A stretch of DNA of 64,000 bases from Penelope pileata (taxonomy: Eukaryota; Chordata; Aves; Galliformes; Cracidae). A program made the position numbers and the translations under genes. Positions 59,175-64,000 of the stretch are shown here, one piece after another. Position 1 is the first letter of the stretch. Every line of letters starts with the position of its first letter. The stretch is from contig WBMW01005650.1 of NCBI GenBank assembly GCA_013396635.1, positions 3,295,601 through 3,359,600 of the forward strand. Direction: 5' to 3'. A model generated the notes under the pieces. The model was given only the letters and a program-made list of their open reading frames with translations. It searched no databases and had not been told where the DNA came from.

Positions 59175-60082
59175 TTCTTAACACGACTTTGGGTTTATTT
59201 AGAAAAAGATCTTTTCTCCTTCTTGCTCCTAGTGAGCCAGGCAAATATTCCAGATAAATCCTGAATAACAACTTGTGACCTTCAAGGCCATTTACTGGAG
59301 TACTGCATATTTCAAAGTTACTGAATTTTATCTGAGAAAAAAAGAACAGGTCAGACAACAGCCTACTCTTAGAGAGTTAATTTCTTCAAGGAGGTCCAAT
59401 TTTCAGAGCGTGGATAAACAGAAAATAAATGTTCCCATCTCATTTTCACTAACAGGACACGTAAGATATCAACAGAGTCCTTAAAAATACACCTTTTATT
59501 TTTTTATTCCATGTCAGGATATGGATAGGGTTACAGTCTCATTTTAGAGACACTTGAGTAGCCAGCATCACTGAGCAGAGGAAAGGAAAACAAGGCTTTT
59601 TTCTGCACTTAGCCTGGACCTGCCCAGGAGTGCAGAAATCCCAGCGTACACAAGAAGCCTTTGGAGATGAGCTAATGTTATCTTTGCTCTGTACTATTCA
59701 GCCAAACTAGAGTTTATAAAACAACAGCTCTTTATGAGATTTCCAGTAACATTAATTGCTGGTCACAAAACTTCAAAGAAAAACAGATATTTATAGCTCA
59801 ATTCATATTTCTTGCTTTTTTTTTTTCCACACACTTTTACCACAACACTTTCCAATTCGGTTCCCATGAGCACACTGAAAACAGAGTTATACCCGCTTCC
59901 TGCTGCGGCAGCCTCCTTAACCACTTCACTCCCGGTGTGATTACTGCTTTTTTTTTTTCCAGTGTTCATGGCTTTTCATTGTTTTCCCCGTGTGTCACAT
60001 TTGCATTTTCCCACATCACTTTATCACTGATCTCTGCCCTATTCAGCCACCCGCACAATAATTAAAATGGTATGGGAAATGA
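59175..60082. other. Unique non-coding DNA, no gene seen
   Basis: Contains two T tracts, near 59817-59826 and 59948-59958. Frames are below 85 codons. Nothing was recognised. Confidence 0.5.
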
Positions 60083-60152
60083 GCTATATATGCAAAAATA
60101 CATAGCTATATACAAACATATATCCTTGTGTGTATATATATTTATATATACA
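60083..60152. repeat. Degenerate AT dinucleotide-rich stretch
   Basis: GCTATATATGC, ACATAGCTATATACAAACAT and GTGTATATATATTTATATATAC form an impure (TA)n/(CA)n low-complexity stretch. Confidence 0.75.
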
Positions 60153-60861
60153 TAAACAAACCACCCTGGGAGAACTTTTAAACAAAACAGAAGACTACTT
60201 TTCAGTAGAAAATCTATTTGTAAAATGTACCCATTTTTATAAACATGGATGAGGGAGGTGGAGGGTTTTCAGATAGGTATATTTAATATTCCCATATTCC
60301 ACTGAAGATGTGATATTCATAAACATTTATTTATAACAATGTAATCAGCATATTGATTATATTAAGCAGTCCCTGTAAATCTCTATAAGCTGAGGTTAAC
60401 AATGGCTTTTCAAATGCCATTAACCATCACCTTGAAGCTTTCTCTCTATTATGTACCATAAAGTTAATCATGTGCAAGACAGTTTTTCAAGAGAAAAATC
60501 TGCCATACCGTGCAATGATCACCTTGGTATTTTCTCAGAACAAAGAAAAGGTCTTTCTTAAATAGGAAAAAAGTCTATGCCATCACTGAGTGAGTGCTGG
60601 GCAAGATAAATCATGGGTTTCCTGCAAAATTTCTCAGGTTCTCTCGTTAAAGGCTAAACTCCCCAGACCTTTCTTTTCACATTAAAAATCCTTGTGCCTG
60701 TTATCGTGAAATTGGCCAAGACCTGTGTTTTTTCAGCACGTAAGCTACAATGGTGTGAAGGCAGATGCGATGGATGAATGATTGGGTCTCATGGGGGAGG
60801 GCAGAGCCCCTTCCATACTGCTCCAAAACAGCAAACTTAAAGTAAGGTCGTCTTTCAGGGC
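60153..60861. other. Unique non-coding DNA, no gene seen
   Basis: AT-rich unique sequence without open frames of note. Confidence 0.5.
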
Positions 60862-61212
60862 ATGATCAGAAATCCTCAGATTTCAACTACTGGAATCCAA
60901 GTTTCATGGGACTTTCTCTCTTGGTTCCACGGAGGTGTGCATGCTGTGCTCAGACAGCACTCATGGACCTCAGTACTTGATCCTCACATAATGGGAAGTG
61001 AGATACGATGCGACATGCCACTGGCACGTACAGTAGGAGGTTGCTTATGTAGATGGAAAGACATTTATAAATTGTGCCATGACCATGCTCTACACAGTGG
61101 TAACTTCTATAGGAGATCATTCGTTAACAGAGTCAACTACGATTCTAACTATGGTGTTACCTACAACAACAGTTGTGTTATACCAGAAAAAAAGTTAAAA
61201 AAAAAAAAAAAA
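60862..61212 (+). other. Residual ORF running into a poly(A) tract
   Basis: An ATG at 60862 opens 121 codons that read through AAAAAAAGTT and an uninterrupted A16 (61197-61212), so the translation ends in a lysine run. An open frame immediately followed by poly(A) is one sign of a processed retrocopy. No AATAAA signal precedes the A tract, no target-site duplication was found, and I recognise no parent protein. TCTTTCAG just left of the ATG resembles a splice acceptor. The A16 tract is certain; the ORF's reality is not. Confidence 0.2.
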
Positions 61213-61897
61213 TCAGACCGCCTATAATGTATTTTTTCATCTGCTCAACCAAATCAATATTTATCTTCCTATATGGTAAATCAGATTTATTTAACCTGGA
61301 AAAGTAACCACGTAACTAGCATGAAGCGTGAACTTGTTAAATTACCATACACTGCATATGAAATTTGGGAGTTCAAGCCTTGCAAAACATTTCACATGGA
61401 AAGCACTCAAAAACATTTCAATTGATCTTTTTTTCCCTCCTCTAAGTTCCTTTGGCAACTGGTTTGAAGCATAGGTGCCAAATTATGGTAGCTCTAAGGT
61501 TTCTGTTACTATTTGGCACACTGAGGAGCCAATGATTTAAGACAATATGAGATGTCCATTAGCTGTAACAATGAATTCAAATGCTTAGAAGCCTGGCTAT
61601 AAATCTCCGCTCCTGGAAAGATTAATCACTGTTTGCCTAAAGTTAGCAGCTCTGTCTCTGACAATACCAGGCAGCGATGAGCCCTCCTGCTGGCTCCCTC
61701 ATCCTCCCTGTGAGCAGCTGCCAGCCTGGGGAGCACTGACAGCAGTTGGAAATTCAGACTTTGGACCCCAGGAACAGAGGATCTCTGAGTGCAAAGGTTG
61801 GGGGCCTCTCCAGTGCTCCCAGCTCCCTCCTGCACCTCAGCATCCCTGGGGACACCTATGAAAAAACCCTGGAGCAGAGCGGACAGGGCAAGCTCTG
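61213..61897. other. Unique non-coding DNA, GC-rich towards its right end
   Basis: The part at 61660-61880 is GC-rich and carries a 98-codon minus frame (61626-61922) with no recognised domain. The left part is AT-rich and featureless. Confidence 0.45.
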
Positions 61898-61939
61898 AAG
61901 TAATCACAGCAAAAGTAATCACAAAGAAGTAATCACAGC
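61898..61939 (+). repeat. Three tandem copies of AAGTAATCACA
   Basis: AAGTAATCACA starts at 61898, 61913 and 61927, with copies 15 and 14 bases apart. The first and last extend to AAGTAATCACAGC. TAATC is a core used by bicoid-class and related homeodomain factors, so the array could be a small homotypic site cluster, but local slippage or duplication explains it equally well. Confidence 0.85.
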
Positions 61940-64000
61940 AGAGGGAATCGCCAACAAATTCCCTCTCCCACCACTAAAAGAAATCCTCCAGGGCTGCTAG
62001 GGCTCTGCAGGTAGTCCTGAGGGAAGAGGCCCTTCTGTGTTATCCTAAGAACACTCATTTATGAAGAGTTCCTGACCTGGCCTGTCTCTTCATTCTTAGT
62101 CCAAAAGCAAATTTAATTTTTTTTCTTTTGCTGAATTCACACATAAATAAACTCTGCCACAGGTAGTTGTGAGACAGAGCTGCTCTGTACACACATAGCC
62201 TGCAATACCTGAGGTTCAGCAGCACAGGTTGCTGGACATATGGCAAATAGTAGCTTATTGCTCACAGCAGATGAGTGGTAGATTACTGCTCCATGTGCCA
62301 GAGATGGCAGCTAGGGAGTGAAAGATAGGAATGGATAACTGAAAGTGTGGGCTTAAAAAAAGAGAACAGAAAAATAGAGTATTTAGTCTTCCTGATGTGC
62401 CTAGATTTACAGTATGTCATTCAGTTTGCCACTGGACAGCTACGCCATGGACAACAGCAAAAGCTGGCAAGGAACATGAATTTATTACCTCCATTCACAT
62501 TTTGTAGCAGGTTTTGGCATGCTACTAAGGCTGCTAATATAGCATTTATTGTGTTGATGGCTGTAAACTCATTTGTAGCACCATAAAATAAATTTGTATG
62601 ATATCCACAAATCAATTGCTCCACTTAGATGTTATTTCTTATACAAACAGGTAACTGTGGTCTCAGCTAAGAGATGTTAGAATCAAAATGGAAAAAAGTA
62701 ATCAGGGACAAAAGAAAGGATACAACTATTTTCAGTAGTGGTCTCTCCCTCTATCCTGCCACAGATTTCCATTCCCAGTGTCATTGAACACAGGGTCAGA
62801 AGGAGCATTTGCAATGCTGTTCTGCTGGGTGGTGAAGGTCTGTGGATATCATTTGTCTGAAGAAAGAGGTGTGTGCAAGAGTAGCAAATGCCAAGGCAGA
62901 ACAGAAAAAGAAAGAGCAGCTCTCAACCGTGGAAAAAGAAGAAAGCCGCAGTACAAGGCCAAGAGCACAACCACTTCCTCTGAAGAGCTCCTGCTCTCCT
63001 GTTTGCTTTAGAACAAATGTTGAGGGCACCGTTACCTCAACAGCCACACTCACAGCAAATATTTTAAGGCTTTTAAGAAAAAAAAAAGAGAAGAGTCTCT
63101 TACACAAAACCAGCTAACAGTACTCTTCAGGAGACAAAATAGTGTGCCTACAATGCCCAGCTTCTACCCATTTGCAGGAGCATACAAACATGGGCATTTA
63201 CCTTCCTGATTTGCAAACATAAGGGAAAGATGCTGGCACAAATAGAGCCGTGTGTGCACAAACAGCCCCCATGTCCCACACACTGGCTATGAAAAACTGC
63301 TGACAACACCCTTCCAAGTTATATCCGAACATTGTTTGTTATGCTACAAAGGAAAAAGAGGGTGCAGGATTTCCAGGGCTGGAGGACAATGACAGGGCTT
63401 CATCTAAATCCACATTTTGCAATCTCTCCCTGTGTTTCTCTCACGTTCTTCCACCACAAAGCAGCTCACAAATGATGATGTTCTAGATGTGGTGTTCTAC
63501 AATAGCAGAAAGTGGTTAACCAACGTCAATCCCACAGAAAGGGCAAGGGTGGGCTTTCAGAGTAAGACTTATTCAAGGCACAGTGATTTCTTTCTACGAA
63601 AACGTAAATCAAAAGCAACTGACACCCACCCAACTATGAGACAGAAGAAATTTACTGTCAGCTTCCACAAAAATGAAAGAAGACATCGGTGCTTTATGTG
63701 TAAGGCCAGAATGTTGAGATTTCGCAATGATGATGCATGAAAGGTGAACAAGTAACTCCTTTTTGCAATATTCTTACTGAACCCCAAGACTTCTACACTA
63801 CTTGGGCGACCAAGAGTATTAAGTTCCCTCATTTACTTTTAAAGGAAAAAAGCCATAAGTTGCAACAACTGCAATTTTAGAGAAATGCCTATAACAATCA
63901 GCAAATATTTCTCTCACTTCACAGAAACACTGGAAAAAGCTCAAAGACCAAACACTGATGGATCTTCCTTCTACAATGACTGTAGTTTTCACAGGGACAC
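61940..64000. other. Unique non-coding DNA with one basic residual ORF
   Basis: Antiparallel frames at 62347-62624 and 62778-63117 cover the same DNA. A 107-codon frame at 63417-63740 (+) starts at TTG. Its last third is rich in K and R and has a single HRCFMCKA-type C-x2-C pair. Its minus-strand shadow (63569-63832) is also open. No family was recognised, and a lone C-x2-C is not a zinc finger. No mobile element or RNA gene was seen to the window end. Confidence 0.4.

Noticed and set aside
1..64000. CRISPR array, operon, phage or plasmid content
   Set aside because: No regularly spaced direct repeats, no dense same-strand ORFs and no prokaryotic signals. CR1 and MIR place the sequence in an amniote genome.

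Overview
The window looks like vertebrate nuclear DNA, most likely from a bird. Two truncated CR1 LINE tails are present, one on each strand (9111-9239 and 48413-48491). One clear MIR-type SINE relic lies at 16500-16662, and several very old, strongly diverged amniote repeat remnants are scattered along the sequence. Young repeats are few, CpG is depleted outside small pockets, and the base composition is AT-rich with local GC-rich patches. All of this fits a compact avian genome. Nothing supports a prokaryote, virus or plasmid: there are no runs of adjacent long ORFs, no ribosome binding site context and no rRNA or tRNA.

I find no gene that I can support. The longest open frames are 100-150 codons. 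Many begin at GTG or TTG, they overlap in several frames on both strands, and they cluster in GC-rich patches where stop codons are rare. None resembles a protein family I know, and none has a convincing pair of splice sites. The window is best read as part of a large intron or an intergenic desert.

Layout by region. 1-9 kb: AT-rich unique DNA with an ancient repeat at 1840-1895 and homeodomain-type AT motifs. 9-10.1 kb: a CR1 tail, then a stem-loop carrying poly(A) signals on both strands (9979-10038). 10-22 kb: unique DNA with a second ancient repeat copy, the MIR, and AT-motif stretches near 17.7 and 21.0 kb that look like conserved non-coding elements. 22-35 kb: mostly CpG-poor AT-rich DNA with a CpG pocket at 27.4 kb and a (TC)n(TA)n microsatellite at 34.6 kb. 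35-41 kb: GC-rich patches, a CpG-dense pocket at 37.5-37.7 kb and a tandem TCAAAGG site just upstream of it. 41-51 kb: AT-rich DNA with a very CpG-dense 80-bp pocket at 46.0 kb, the second CR1 and a T11A18 tract. 51-64 kb: a GC-rich patch at 51.6-52.6 kb, AT-rich DNA, and a few residual ORFs (56.4, 60.9, 63.4 kb) that deserve a homology search.

No genes can be seen working together here. If the window has a function, it is most plausibly regulatory: short CpG-dense islets and AT-rich homeodomain-site clusters of the kind found in deserts around developmental genes. That is inference from motif content only and needs a cross-species alignment. I did not find evidence of a previously undescribed biological system.
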